Positions 18,543 to 32,013 of a DNA stretch of 56,151 nt are shown here, one piece after another. The DNA lies in the NCBI GenBank assembly GCA_016125405.1, contig WGLW01000049.1:1-56151 (forward strand), in the 5' to 3' direction. A model generated the notes under the pieces. It saw only the letters and a list, made by a program, of their open reading frames with translations. It was not told the origin of the DNA and ran no database searches. Source of the DNA: Alphaproteobacteria bacterium (GTDB taxonomy: Bacteria; Pseudomonadota; Alphaproteobacteria; Caulobacterales; Hyphomonadaceae). The translations under genes were made by a program, and so were the position numbers. Numbering within the stretch: position 1 is the first letter of the stretch; the number at the start of each line of letters is the position of its first letter.

Positions 18543-20051
18543 ATGCCTCTGACTGTTCCGGACGTTCCGCGCTCGCCGGGCCGCCGCGCCTTTGCTTCCC
18601 GTGCGTTGGGCTTCGCCGCCGCACTCGCAGTCACGCCATCGCTTTCGGGCCGCGCCACGGCGCAGAAGCCGGGCGGCCTGGCCATCCGGGTGACCGGCCC
18701 GCTCTCCCGCTATATCGCCGGCAGCCAGACCGCAGACCTGCCGGACCATGTGCGCGAGCTGGCGCGCCTGCACATTCTCGACACGCTTGCCGCCATCGTC
18801 GCCTGCCGCGATCTGACGCCCGCGACGGTGGCCCGGACCTATGCGCGGGCGCAGAGCGGCGGCGGCGGCCGTCACGCCGCAACCATTCTGGGCACGCGGG
18901 AGAAAGCGTCCCTGACCGACGCAGCCTTCGCCAGCGCGATGACGGCGCACGCAGCCGAGATCAACGATTTCATTCCCTCCGCCTTTGTGCAGCCCGGCCC
19001 GGCAGTGGTCAGCGTCGCGCTGGCGCTGGCGGAAACGCGCGGCCGCAGCGGCGAACAAGTCCTTCGGTCGGTCGTCGCCGGATACGAACTGGCGGGCCGG
19101 ATGCCGAAGGCGCTTGGCAATGAAAACCTGCGCCGGGCGGGCGTTGCGAACCACGGCGTCGGGCCGGTGTTTGGCGCTGCAGCCACGGCCGCGTCGCTGA
19201 TCGACCTGCCGGAGTCGCGCATCGGCGACCTGCTCTCCTGCTGCACCGAGCAGGCCTCCGGCTCGTGGCAATGGCTTCTGGATGTCGAGCACATCGAGAA
19301 AGCGTTCGTCTTTGCCGGCATGGGCGCGCGCAACGGGCTTGAAGCCGCGCTGCTGGTGGAAGCCGGTTTCACCGGCGTGCGCGACAGCCTGGACAATCCG
19401 GATGGCTGGATGATGTCGGAGGCCTACCGGGCGGGCGATGCAGACAGGCGCTATCTGATCGACAGCCTCGGATCGCGCTTCGAGCTGCAGCAGACGGGCT
19501 TCAAGCGCTATCCCGTGGGCGGACCGACGCAGCCGGCCGTCGACGGCCTGCTGTCCCTCTTACCCGAAATCGACCGGTCGTCGGTGAAGAGCATCACCAT
19601 CGCGATGCCGGGCCGCTGGCAGGCGTTCCGCGACGCAGCCATGCCGGCGCTGAACCTGCGCTATCTGTCGTCGATCATCATCAGGGACGGCAGGCTGGAT
19701 TTCGTTTCGGCGCAATCTCTCGAGCGCATGCGCACCGATGAGGCCGTCCGCGCCTTCATGCAGCGCGTCGATATACGCCATGACCCGGCCCAGGAATCGG
19801 CGCCGGGTGAAGCGCGCGCGGAGTCGGCCCGCGTGACGGTCGTCGATGCAAGAGGCAAGCACGAGCGCTTCGTGCCTTATGTGCGCGGCTATCCCTCGCA
19901 TCCGATGAGCCGCGCCGACGTCGAGGGCAAGGCGATGGACCTGATGGGGCCGCGGCTGGGCGTTGGCCGCGCGCGGGCGGTGGTCGAAGCAACAGCAAAA
20001 CTGGAGACGCTGACATCCGCCAAACGCCTGGTCGGGCTGATCGCAACCTGA
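18543..20051 (+). CDS. MmgE/PrpD-family protein with an export leader
   Basis: 502 residues. Beyond residue 45 it matches the MmgE/PrpD fold (2-methylcitrate dehydratase/cis-aconitate decarboxylase family): HILDTLAAIVACRD, AHAAEINDF, NHGVGPVFGAAATAASL, GFTGVRDSLD, and TGFKRYPVGGPTQP. The first 42 residues, with GRRAFASRALGFAAALAV and a possible cut after ATA, look like a Tat-type signal peptide, which is unusual for a normally cytoplasmic dehydratase family. AGGAAG precedes the ATG. Substrate is unknown. It ends seven bases from the convergent M28-like gene. Confidence 0.82.
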   Translation: MPLTVPDVPRSPGRRAFASRALGFAAALAVTPSLSGRATAQKPGGLAIRVTGPLSRYIAGSQTADLPDHVRELARLHILDTLAAIVACRDLTPATVARTYARAQSGGGGRHAATILGTREKASLTDAAFASAMTAHAAEINDFIPSAFVQPGPAVVSVALALAETRGRSGEQVLRSVVAGYELAGRMPKALGNENLRRAGVANHGVGPVFGAAATAASLIDLPESRIGDLLSCCTEQASGSWQWLLDVEHIEKAFVFAGMGARNGLEAALLVEAGFTGVRDSLDNPDGWMMSEAYRAGDADRRYLIDSLGSRFELQQTGFKRYPVGGPTQPAVDGLLSLLPEIDRSSVKSITIAMPGRWQAFRDAAMPALNLRYLSSIIIRDGRLDFVSAQSLERMRTDEAVRAFMQRVDIRHDPAQESAPGEARAESARVTVVDARGKHERFVPYVRGYPSHPMSRADVEGKAMDLMGPRLGVGRARAVVEATAKLETLTSAKRLVGLIAT

Positions 20052-20057
20052 GCGACG

Positions 20058-21581
20058 CTAAGGATTGATCTCTGCAGCCGGCGCCTTTGCGGCCTCGTCG
20101 ATCACATAACGGTAGAAGCGGGCGGCGCGCTCAAGTCCCGCGGTAGAGATGCTCGCCGGCTGGTCGCCGCTGGTGTGATAGAGCGGACCCGAATGGATGC
20201 CCTGGATGCGCGCGACGTTCAGGGGCGCGTATCCGCCAAGATCGCCGGGAACCGAATTGGTGATCTCCGGCTTGATGACGAAGCCGTAGCGCGCAACGCC
20301 CGCCTTCACCGTCGAAACGAGAAACGGCGACATGTTGGAGACGCCGAAATTCTTCGGCTCCTCGGTGGCGTGCACCTGCCACGTCGGCACGGCCTGGATT
20401 TCGAACTGCGCCAGGTGTTCGAGATTTACGACCAGCACGGCCTTTTTCAGAAGATCGGCGTTGGCTGGCAGGAGATTGCCCGGCCCGTTCATGCCCGGCG
20501 AGTGGTGACCGCCTGATCCGACGAAGACCAGGGTGCGCGCCGGCCTGTTTGCGGGTTTGCCGTAGTGGCGCGCGAGCGCAAGCAGGACAGCGACCCCGTC
20601 GGCATTGTCGCCGGCGCCGGAATACCAGGAATCCAGGTGGGCGTTGACGACGATGATCTCGGAGCTGGCGCCCGGGATCACGCCGATGACGTTTCGGGCG
20701 GTAAGGCCCGATTTCATTTCGGCGTCGAGCTTCAGCGACATGCGAAGCGGCGGCGCGCCGGCGGCCTTGGCCCGGGCCGACGCCTCGGCGAGGAAGCGGC
20801 CATCCTCTCCGCCGATGTTGAAGCAGGGCCCGCCGCAATTGCCGAAATCGAAGACGTGCATGTTGCCGCCCTGCTCGACCCAGTTGAGCACTGCGATGGC
20901 GCCCGCCTTGATGAGCGCCGCCGAACTCTCGCGAACCTTGGCGCGGTCGGAATAGGCCCCGGTCGCAGGCCGGGTGTGCTCGACAGCGATCTTGCCGGCG
21001 ACGCCATCGGAGGAGACAGAGCCGGCTTCGCCGACGAAAACCACCGGCGCCGTGATGGTTCCGGAAATCTGCGAGCGGCTGACCGGCATCGCCGAGGCGA
21101 GCAAAACATCCTTCGACCCGGCGCCGTAGGCCGGATCGCCGAGGACGCGGGCCTCCCAAGACTTCGGCCACCAGAAATCCGCGCTGGCGGAATAGGTCTC
21201 GACCTTCACATCCTGCACGCCGGCCGCGCGAAGCTGGCCAGCCACCCAGTCGGCGGTCGCCGCTTCGGACGGAAAGCCGGAAATCCGGCCCCACATCTGG
21301 TTGCCTGCCTTGCGCATCTGCTCAGCGAACCCGACCACCTTCTCGACATCCGGCTTGATGCGGGCGCCCTCGAGTTCGGTGAACGCCACCTCGCCGGGCG
21401 GGACCACAGCTTTGGGAATGGCGGCGGCGGTTGCGGCGTCGGGCGAGATCGTCGGGGCGACGAGGCCCGTGGGAGCGGTCAGGCCAAACCACGCGGGCGA
21501 TGATGCGGGTTGGGGCGCGCTACAGGCCGCCAGGGCGAGCACGGCGACGGCTCCGGCAAGGGTGGGCAGCGGATATTTCAT
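20058..21581 (-). CDS. M28-family peptidase-like lipoprotein with altered catalytic residues
   Basis: 507 residues. A lipoprotein signal ends LALAAC20. A protease-associated-type insert lies around 130-300, then the M28 zinc-peptidase region. H315-x-D317 (VNAHLDSW) and D325 (GDNADG) are present, as is the last His (H469, YHTSGD). Where active M28 enzymes have the Glu-Glu pair (catalytic base and zinc ligand) this protein has GSGGHH (355-360), and the next Asp ligand is Glu (E388, VNLEH). It may be a non-peptidase zinc protein, an inactive homologue or use another base. It should be anchored to a periplasmic membrane face. Confidence 0.8.
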   Translation of the reverse strand: MKYPLPTLAGAVAVLALAACSAPQPASSPAWFGLTAPTGLVAPTISPDAATAAAIPKAVVPPGEVAFTELEGARIKPDVEKVVGFAEQMRKAGNQMWGRISGFPSEAATADWVAGQLRAAGVQDVKVETYSASADFWWPKSWEARVLGDPAYGAGSKDVLLASAMPVSRSQISGTITAPVVFVGEAGSVSSDGVAGKIAVEHTRPATGAYSDRAKVRESSAALIKAGAIAVLNWVEQGGNMHVFDFGNCGGPCFNIGGEDGRFLAEASARAKAAGAPPLRMSLKLDAEMKSGLTARNVIGVIPGASSEIIVVNAHLDSWYSGAGDNADGVAVLLALARHYGKPANRPARTLVFVGSGGHHSPGMNGPGNLLPANADLLKKAVLVVNLEHLAQFEIQAVPTWQVHATEEPKNFGVSNMSPFLVSTVKAGVARYGFVIKPEITNSVPGDLGGYAPLNVARIQGIHSGPLYHTSGDQPASISTAGLERAARFYRYVIDEAAKAPAAEINP

Positions 21582-21647
21582 GGCGGTCTCTCCCTCCAGC
21601 GGCGGGAACTCGGACGGTCCTGCCTGCTTCGCCGGGGGGAGGCTAGC

Positions 21648-22286
21648 TCAGTCGCCGCCGAAGCGGCAGACCCAGATCTGGGACTGGTTGGGACAGATCT
21701 CGCGGGCGCAGCCAACTGACGTGGCCTTGGGCGATGCGATCTTGGAGAAGGTGGTGCAGGCCCCCGGACGGCGGCAGTCCCCCGTGCCGGAATTGTAGTC
21801 CTCGCCGCCGGATTGCCATTCCGAGACAACGAAAGCCGGCGACAGCTCCTGCGCCAGCGAGGCGCCGTCGATGCGGCGGATGCCGGGCGCCCAGTAGAAG
21901 ATCGCGCTGGCGGATCCGACAGCCTTGCGCGCCGAGGAGTAGCTGCACTCGCTCGAGGCTGTGGCGCTGATAACGCTGGCTTCCTGCGCCAGGGCGTTCG
22001 ACCAGACGACAGGTTTGCGGTCCAGGGACGTCCTGATCTGGTTGAGCGGCTGGAGCATGACGGCCAGATCGGGCGTCACAGCCGTCGGCGCGGCAGCCGG
22101 AGCGGGTGCTTCAGGCTGACGCAGGCGGGTGAGCGCCGTGTGAGGATCCCGGGCCGTGGATGTCGCGCGCGCGGCTGTGGCCTGAGGTTCCGGCTGAAAC
22201 GGCGTCTCCTCCAGCGCATAGTCAGGCGCAGCGGTCGCAAGACCGAGGACAAGAACGAGAGCAAAGGTTTTCACAAAGCGGATCAT
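21648..22286 (-). CDS. Exported CAP/SCP-like domain protein (divergent)
   Basis: 212 residues. A signal peptide (about 1-24) and a Pro/Ala-rich linker are followed by a C-terminal region resembling CAP (cysteine-rich secretory/PR-1) domains: [16 protein letters not shown], then [15 protein letters not shown] and [17 protein letters not shown], which align with the CGHYTQVVW...VGCA...C...VC pattern of PR-1. The His of that motif is not conserved, so no activity is implied. The MIRF start at 22286 gives the best signal peptide; ATG codons at 22310 and 22334 are possible. It is divergent from carB. Confidence 0.6.
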   Translation of the reverse strand: MIRFVKTFALVLVLGLATAAPDYALEETPFQPEPQATAARATSTARDPHTALTRLRQPEAPAPAAAPTAVTPDLAVMLQPLNQIRTSLDRKPVVWSNALAQEASVISATASSECSYSSARKAVGSASAIFYWAPGIRRIDGASLAQELSPAFVVSEWQSGGEDYNSGTGDCRRPGACTTFSKIASPKATSVGCAREICPNQSQIWVCRFGGD

Positions 22287-22512
22287 CGCGACGGGGCCCA
22301 CGCTGTCCATGGAGCATCGTTTAGGCCAAACCATGGCGGGCGCAACGGCGCGTCTCGACGCAAAAAATATATTTTCGAGTTTTCCACCGCTGAGTGGGGA
22401 TATGCCGCCGCCGGTCCCGCAAGACTTGCCGGTTGGGCGTCGCGTCGCTACACCCTGCCCCGCGTTTTGCGCTGGCGCGATTCCTCAGTCTTCCCGCAGT
22501 TTTTCCGGTGAC

Positions 22513-25776
<3,264 letters not shown>

Positions 25777-25781
25777 TTGTT

Positions 25782-25818
25782 CGTGGGTTGAGGATCACCG
25801 TTGCGTGATCGGCCCACG
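25782..25818 (+). other. Two-tier stem-loop between carB and greA
   Basis: CGTGGG (25782-25787) pairs with CCCACG (25813-25818), and GATCAC (25793-25798) with GTGATC (25805-25810). No U-tract follows, so it is more likely a regulatory or processing hairpin than a terminator, with greA starting 39 bases later. Confidence 0.45.
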
Positions 25819-25856
25819 AGCGACTCCGTTTCAATTCGGGCACGGACAGGGACTTT

Positions 25857-26330
25857 ATGCAGCGTATCCCCATGACGGCCGAGGGCTTCCGGGCTCTCGA
25901 GATGGAACTCAAGACCCTCAAGTCCGAGGAACGCCCGGCGATCATCGCGGCGATCTCGGAGGCGCGCTCGCATGGCGACCTGTCGGAAAACGCGGAATAC
26001 CATGCCGCGAAAGACCGCCAGAGCTTCATCGAGGGCCGCGTGCTCGAACTCGAGGACAAGCTGGCGCGCGCCGATGTCATCGACACGACCAAGCTCGGCG
26101 GCGACACGGTCAAGTTTGGCGCCACCGTGACCGTCACCGACGAGGATACGGACGAGACATTCGTCTACAAGATCGTGGGCGAGGACGAGGCCGACGTTTC
26201 GAAAGGCAAGGTCTCGATCACCTCGCCGATCGCGCGCGCCATGATCGGCAAGGAAGAAGGCGAGACCGCCGAGGTCTCCGCGCCCGGCGGCGCCAAGTCG
26301 TTCGAGATCATCTCGATCGCGTGGAAATAG
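25857..26330 (+). CDS. greA: Transcription elongation factor GreA
   Basis: 157 residues, typical length. The N-terminal coiled coil (about 1-75) begins [15 protein letters not shown] and includes [17 protein letters not shown], whose acidic tip (D and E of DLSENAEY) enters the RNA polymerase secondary channel to stimulate transcript cleavage. The C-terminal FKBP-like domain (about 80-157) ends [14 protein letters not shown] and FEIISI. ATG at 25857 follows AGGGAC. carB upstream and greA downstream is a common alphaproteobacterial pair. Confidence 0.97.
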   Translation: MQRIPMTAEGFRALEMELKTLKSEERPAIIAAISEARSHGDLSENAEYHAAKDRQSFIEGRVLELEDKLARADVIDTTKLGGDTVKFGATVTVTDEDTDETFVYKIVGEDEADVSKGKVSITSPIARAMIGKEEGETAEVSAPGGAKSFEIISIAWK

Positions 26331-26420
26331 TCAGGGCGCCGCTCCGCGCGTCGCCGCCAGAACTTCGGCCGGCGTGAGTCCGGACCCTTCGGCGGCGCGG
26401 GCGGCATCACGGGGACGGGC

Positions 26421-27485
26421 GTGACGGCACACGGACAGTCTTCGCCGCATGGCCCAGCCGAAATTCAGGGTCCCTCTGTCTGGGTCGTGTCCGACGGCCG
26501 CGCCGGCATCGAAAACCAGGCGCGCGCGCTTGCCCGCGCCCTGGCCGAACCCGCTCGCGCGGCGAAGCTTCGCCACATCCGATCTGACGCCCACCGCCCT
26601 GATCCTGTGCGGTTGCAGCCAGGCGGGCCGCAAGTGCTGTTGCCGCCGGACCGCTGGCCCGCGCCGATGATGTCCCTGCCGGCCGAGCAGCGCGCCCTGC
26701 TGGCGCCGCCATGGCCGGATGTGTGGATCGGCTCCGGCCGGCGCTCCATCCCCTTCTCGCGCATGGTGAAGGAGTGGTCTGGCGGCGAGACCCTCGTGGT
26801 CCAGACGCAGAACCCGAGAGTCGATCTGGCGCCGTTCGACCTCGTCATCCCGCCGCTGCATGACCGGCTGACCGGCCCCAACGTGTTCCCGATCCTCGGG
26901 CCGCCGACCTATTTCGCCAGCGCGGACGTGGAGGCGGCGCAGGCGCGCTTCCACGACCTCGTCGCGCACGCGGAATTCAAGCTGCTGGTGTCGCTGGGCG
27001 GAACATCGAAAACGCACAGCATGAACGCCGAGCGTGTGGCGTGGATCGAGCAGAGCCTTAAACAGCTCGCCAAGCGCGGCGTGCGCCTCTGGATCACCGT
27101 GTCGCGCCGCACGCCCGCCGCCGCGCGGACGCGCTTCCGGGCGCTGGCGGAACATATCGGCGCGCGCTTCTGGGAGACGGTCGACCGGGACGGGCCGAAC
27201 CCCTACCTCGCCTTCCTCTCGATGTGCGATGCGGCGCTGGTGACCGAGGACAGCGCCAACATGCTGCTGGATCCGGCATGGTTCGCCAAACCGATCCACA
27301 TCATGCGCCTCGACGGTTCATCGCCGCGCTTCGACCGGCTGCACCAGGACCTGATCGATCGCGGGGCGGCGCGCTGGTTCGAGGGACTGATCGACGAATG
27401 GAGCTACCCGCCGATCCGCGAGGCCGAACGCGCCGCCGATGAAATCGTGCGCCTGCTGCTGAGGCGGCGCCCGCCGCCCGGCTGA
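26421..27485 (+). CDS. ELM1-like protein (DUF1022, mitochondrial-fission ELM1 family)
   Basis: 354 residues with a GTG start. It opens with VWVVSDGRAGIENQA, continues with LLVSLGGTSKTHSM and LWITVSRRTP, and has LVTEDSANMLLDPAWFAKP near the C-terminus. This combination is typical of the bacterial family named after plant ELM1. The glycosyltransferase-like GGTSK and TEDS motifs suggest a GT-B-related fold; the bacterial function is not established. The frame abuts the convergent Rsm22-like gene with no spacer. Confidence 0.82.
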   Translation: MTAHGQSSPHGPAEIQGPSVWVVSDGRAGIENQARALARALAEPARAAKLRHIRSDAHRPDPVRLQPGGPQVLLPPDRWPAPMMSLPAEQRALLAPPWPDVWIGSGRRSIPFSRMVKEWSGGETLVVQTQNPRVDLAPFDLVIPPLHDRLTGPNVFPILGPPTYFASADVEAAQARFHDLVAHAEFKLLVSLGGTSKTHSMNAERVAWIEQSLKQLAKRGVRLWITVSRRTPAAARTRFRALAEHIGARFWETVDRDGPNPYLAFLSMCDAALVTEDSANMLLDPAWFAKPIHIMRLDGSSPRFDRLHQDLIDRGAARWFEGLIDEWSYPPIREAERAADEIVRLLLRRRPPPG

Positions 27486-28451
27486 TCAACCGAACATATC
27501 GCCCCAGTCGCTGCGGCGGGCGGCCTTGTAGACCTCCCCTTCGCGACGGGTGACGAGGCGGCGCGCCATCGAGCCATCCGCCTGACAGAGCTTGAGACCT
27601 ACGCGCCCGCTCGCCGCTTCCGGAGGCGCAATGATCCGCGCGCCATGACGAACCGGCGCCGCGCGCGAGGCGGCGAGATAGATGAACTTCTCGTCCTCCC
27701 ACGGAACCTCTCCGCCCTTCGCCTGCCGGTGAATGCGCGACCGGGCGACACGCGCCGCGAAGTGGCACCAGTCCGGCGCGACGAGCGGGCAGTCCTGCGC
27801 ATGCGGGCACGGCGCCACGATGTGCGCACCGGCGCCGAGCAGGCGTGTTCGCGCCGCAAGCATGCGCTCCCAACCTTTCGGCGTGCCGGGTTCGACGATC
27901 AGCAGCACGCCAGAGGTCCGCACCCACAGGCGGTCGATCAACCGGTCGCGATCTGCCGGCGCCAGTTCATCGAGCACGTAGGCGAGCGTGACGAGGTCGC
28001 AGGGATCGCCCGCCGGCAAGTCCGCCCGCAGATCCGCATCGCGCCAGACAACGTTTCCGACGCCGGCCGGCGCGGAGAGTTCTTCGCCCATCGACCGGAT
28101 TGTGGGGCTCGCCTCAAGCAGCAGGGCGTCAGTCAGATCCGGCCAGTGCGCCGCCGCCGCCCACATAACCGTCCCCGGGCCAGCGCCCGCATCGAGCAGC
28201 GTACGGGGAGCAAAATCCGGCAGCGCCTGCGCCGTCGCCGCGAGACTCGCATGGACCGCCGCGTAGGTGGCCGGCAGCCGCGTCGCCAGATAGGCCCGGG
28301 CGGCGGCCGTGTCGCCAAGATGCAGGCGCCCGTCGCGCACCTCGCCCCGGTAGCGCTCCGACAGCGCCGACGCCGCCGAGGCGATATCGCGCAGCGCCAC
28401 GCCTTCCAGCGCGCGGTCCACGGCATTTTTCAGTCCGGGCGGCAGCTCCAT
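27486..28451 (-). CDS. Rsm22-like SAM-dependent methyltransferase (small ribosomal subunit family)
   Basis: 321 residues. The SAM-binding motif LLDAGAGPGTVMWA lies at about 85-98, with the acidic loop LLLEASPTI and LVTLAYVLDEL after it. The C-terminal part has the family cysteine cluster CPHAQDCPLVAPDWCHF (C215, C221, C229), followed by RSRIHRQAKGGEVPWEDEKF. Rsm22-family proteins act in mitochondrial ribosome assembly; the bacterial members are assigned by similarity only. Divergent from trxB across 289 bases that hold no other recognisable gene. Confidence 0.85.
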   Translation of the reverse strand: MELPPGLKNAVDRALEGVALRDIASAASALSERYRGEVRDGRLHLGDTAAARAYLATRLPATYAAVHASLAATAQALPDFAPRTLLDAGAGPGTVMWAAAAHWPDLTDALLLEASPTIRSMGEELSAPAGVGNVVWRDADLRADLPAGDPCDLVTLAYVLDELAPADRDRLIDRLWVRTSGVLLIVEPGTPKGWERMLAARTRLLGAGAHIVAPCPHAQDCPLVAPDWCHFAARVARSRIHRQAKGGEVPWEDEKFIYLAASRAAPVRHGARIIAPPEAASGRVGLKLCQADGSMARRLVTRREGEVYKAARRSDWGDMFG

Positions 28452-28740
28452 GGCGACCGCTTACCAGAGACAAACGCTGCAAGGCGAGCCCGCGCGACGC
28501 CTCCATGCAGAAAACCTCAACACCCTCAACAGGTTCGGCGCGCGCCCTTCTCCTGGACGCGACGCATCCCCACACTCATGGCCGATGGCTTGGCCGCAGG
28601 CGAATCCGCCTGCTAACAACGGCCATCCGTCCAGGCCTTGACGCGGCTGGCGAGGCTTCCGATGGGTTCAGGACCGATCGCGAGCAGACCGCCGCGCCTC
28701 AGGGCCGCAGCGGACAAGACGACGAAGAACAGGACCAGAC

Positions 28741-29712
28741 ATGACCGCTCCGCGCCATTCCCAGATCATCGTGCTCGGCTCGGGGCCCGCCGGCTACACC
28801 GCCGCGATCTACGCCGCCCGCGCGCTGCGCAAGCCCATGCTGATCGCCGGCATCCAGCCGGGCGGCCAGCTGACCATCACGACCGACGTTGAGAACTATC
28901 CCGGCTTCGCGGATGTCATCCAGGGCCCGTGGCTGATGGACCAGATGCGCGCGCAGGCGATCCATGTCGGCACGGAGATGGTGGAAGACCACATCGTCAA
29001 GGCCGACCTGAAGAAGCGGCCGTTCACCCTCACCGGCGATACGGGGCAGGTCTACACCTGCGACGTGCTGATCATCGCCACGGGCGCGCAGGCGAAATGG
29101 CTTGGCCTGCCCTCGGAGGAAAAGTTCAAGGGCTTCGGCGTGTCGGCCTGCGCGACGTGTGACGCCTTCTTCTACCGCAACAAGGAAGTGCTGGTGGTCG
29201 GCGGCGGCAACACGGCGGTCGAGGAGGCGCTGCACCTCACGCACTTCGCCTCGAAGGTCACCGTCGTGCATCGCCGTGACCGGTTCCGCGCCGAAAAGAT
29301 CCTGCAGGACCGCCTGTTCAAGAGCCCGAAGGTCGAAGTCGTCTGGGACACCGAACTCGCCGACGTGGTCGGCGCCGAAACGCCGCCGAGCGTGACGCAC
29401 GCGGTGCTGCGCAATGTGAAGACCGGGGACGAGACCGAGATGCCGGTGCACGGCGTCTTCATCGCCATCGGCCATGCGCCGCAGACGCAGCTCTTCACCG
29501 GCCAGCTAGATGTGAAGGAGGGCGGCTACCTGAAAACGGCGCCGAACTCGACAGCCACCAACATCCCCGGCGTCTTCGCGGCGGGCGATGTCACCGACGA
29601 CATCTTCCGCCAGGCGGTGACGGCCGCCGGTCTGGGCTGCATGGCGGCGCTGGAAGCCGAGAAATATCTCGAGGGCCTGCCCGAGCACGTCGTGGAAACG
29701 GCGGCGGAGTAA
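28741..29712 (+). CDS. trxB: Thioredoxin-disulfide reductase
   Basis: 323-residue low-molecular-weight thioredoxin reductase. The FAD-binding motif GSGPAGYTAAIYAARA is at 13-28. The redox-active CATC is at 137-140 (SACATCD), the NADPH-binding GGGNTAVEEA follows about 25 residues later, and the second FAD motif is GVFAAGDVTDD near the C-terminus. It reduces thioredoxin with NADPH in the cytoplasm. AGGACC precedes the ATG. An M23 peptidase gene starts six bases after its stop, so the pair is cotranscribed. Confidence 0.96.
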   Translation: MTAPRHSQIIVLGSGPAGYTAAIYAARALRKPMLIAGIQPGGQLTITTDVENYPGFADVIQGPWLMDQMRAQAIHVGTEMVEDHIVKADLKKRPFTLTGDTGQVYTCDVLIIATGAQAKWLGLPSEEKFKGFGVSACATCDAFFYRNKEVLVVGGGNTAVEEALHLTHFASKVTVVHRRDRFRAEKILQDRLFKSPKVEVVWDTELADVVGAETPPSVTHAVLRNVKTGDETEMPVHGVFIAIGHAPQTQLFTGQLDVKEGGYLKTAPNSTATNIPGVFAAGDVTDDIFRQAVTAAGLGCMAALEAEKYLEGLPEHVVETAAE

Positions 29713-29718
29713 GGCGAA

Positions 29719-30381
29719 ATGGCCGACCGAGCGGCATATGACGCCTGGCTCGCGACGGCCCCTCCGCCCGCAGACATCATGGCGGGCCTGCGCGAGGCGA
29801 AGCCCGTGCGCCTCGACGCCGAGACCGTCGATGCGCGCGGACGCCGCAAGTCAGACGGCGAACTCGCTGCCAAGTACACGGACGCCCTGCTCTTCGGCGG
29901 CTATGGCGAGGACCGGGCGATGTACGCAACGCCGCTGTTCAACCCCGGCACTGTCGAGCCGCGCACGCTGCATATCGGGCTCGACATTTTCGGTCCGGCC
30001 GGCGCCGCCCTCTTTGCGCCGGTCGCCGGACGCATCCACAGCTTCCAGGACAATGACCAGCCGGGCGACTATGGCCCCGCCATCATCCTGGAGCATGAGC
30101 CCGCAGAGGGCGTCGTCTTCCACACGCTCTATGGCCACCTGTCGCGCAGCAGCCTCAAGGGCCTCGCCGTGGGGAACACGATTACCGTTGGCCAGAAGCT
30201 GGGCGAGCTTGGCGAGCGCAGCGAGAACGGCGGCTGGCTGCCACACGTGCATGTTCAGGTATTGCTCGAGATCGGGGATGCGAAGGGCGATTATCCCGGC
30301 GTCTGCCGACGCAGCGAGGCGGCGCGATGGCTCGCCGCATGTCCGGATCCGCGCCCGCTGCTTGGCCTGGCGACCGCGTAA
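29719..30381 (+). CDS. M23-family metallopeptidase-like protein without signal peptide
   Basis: 220 residues with one LytM/M23 domain: H85-xxx-D89 (LHIGLDIF) and H176-x-H178 (PHVHVQ), the zinc and catalytic residues of the family, plus HTLYGHLSRSSL. Surprisingly, no signal peptide or membrane anchor precedes it, so it may act in the cytoplasm or belong to the group in which an M23 domain accompanies aminotransferase or kinase domains. A normal M23 enzyme cleaves peptidoglycan cross-bridges outside the membrane. It directly follows trxB. Confidence 0.78.
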   Translation: MADRAAYDAWLATAPPPADIMAGLREAKPVRLDAETVDARGRRKSDGELAAKYTDALLFGGYGEDRAMYATPLFNPGTVEPRTLHIGLDIFGPAGAALFAPVAGRIHSFQDNDQPGDYGPAIILEHEPAEGVVFHTLYGHLSRSSLKGLAVGNTITVGQKLGELGERSENGGWLPHVHVQVLLEIGDAKGDYPGVCRRSEAARWLAACPDPRPLLGLATA

Positions 30382-30525
30382 TACCCCTTCTACAAGCAGG
30401 GCTATATTTGCTAGCAATTCACTTGCTGCATGACAGTAAATGAATGTTGCGCCGCATCCTTTTGCTTTGGATCGACTGCGCACTACTGTTTTCAAAAAGA
30501 AGTTGAGTCTCTTGGGGCGTTTCAC

Positions 30526-31515
<990 letters not shown>

Positions 31516-31521
31516 CGCTCG

Positions 31522-31983
31522 CTATTTGCCGTGATGCGCCCGAAGCATCCAGGCGGCCTTCTCGCCAGCCGCGCAGCGTGCGCTCATGAGATCGACAGTG
31601 ACCTGATCGCCCGCTTCGTCGGCCGTCTTCATGCAGGCGCGCGCGCTTTTCACCACCGCCTCGTTGCCGGCGACAAGATTGGTCAGCATCTGTTCGTCGC
31701 TCGGCACGCCATTGTCGACCGGGATGGCGGACTTCGAACCGACCGATTCAAGCGCCGGCGCGTACGACCCCAGCTCGCGCATCCGCTCCGCGATGCCGTC
31801 GAGCGCGTTCCAGAGTTCGTTGTACTGGGTCTCGAAAAGCAGGTGGAGCTGCGAGAAGCGCGGCCCCTCCACGTTCCAGTGGTAGCCGTGCGTCTTGCTG
31901 TATAGAGCGAAGGTGTCGGCGAGAACCTGTTCGAGCGCGTCCGCAACTTTCTTGCGGCCCTTGGCGTCGATTCCAATATCCAT
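31522..31983 (-). CDS. dps: Dps, DNA-protecting mini-ferritin
   Basis: 153 residues, typical. The intersubunit ferroxidase ligands are present with standard spacing: H35, H47, D62 and E66 (HWNVEGPRFSQLH... and DGIAERMRE). It forms a dodecamer that oxidises and stores iron and shields DNA in stress or starvation. There is a GGAG site before the ATG. Its promoter carries an iron-box-like palindrome, listed separately. Confidence 0.94.
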   Translation of the reverse strand: MDIGIDAKGRKKVADALEQVLADTFALYSKTHGYHWNVEGPRFSQLHLLFETQYNELWNALDGIAERMRELGSYAPALESVGSKSAIPVDNGVPSDEQMLTNLVAGNEAVVKSARACMKTADEAGDQVTVDLMSARCAAGEKAAWMLRAHHGK

Positions 31984-31997
31984 GACCCATCTCCAAA

Positions 31998-32013
31998 TTA
32001 GAATGATTCTTAA
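31998..32013 (-). promoter_or_regulatory. Iron-responsive (Irr/Fur-type) operator-like palindrome at dps
   Basis: TTAGAATGATTCTTAA is a near-perfect inverted repeat centred on one base (AGAAT-G-ATTCT), close to the rhizobial iron control element TTTAGAA-N3-TTCTAAA and also to Fur half-sites. It overlaps or lies just downstream of the -10 of the dps promoter, a position suited to repression. Confidence 0.5.
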
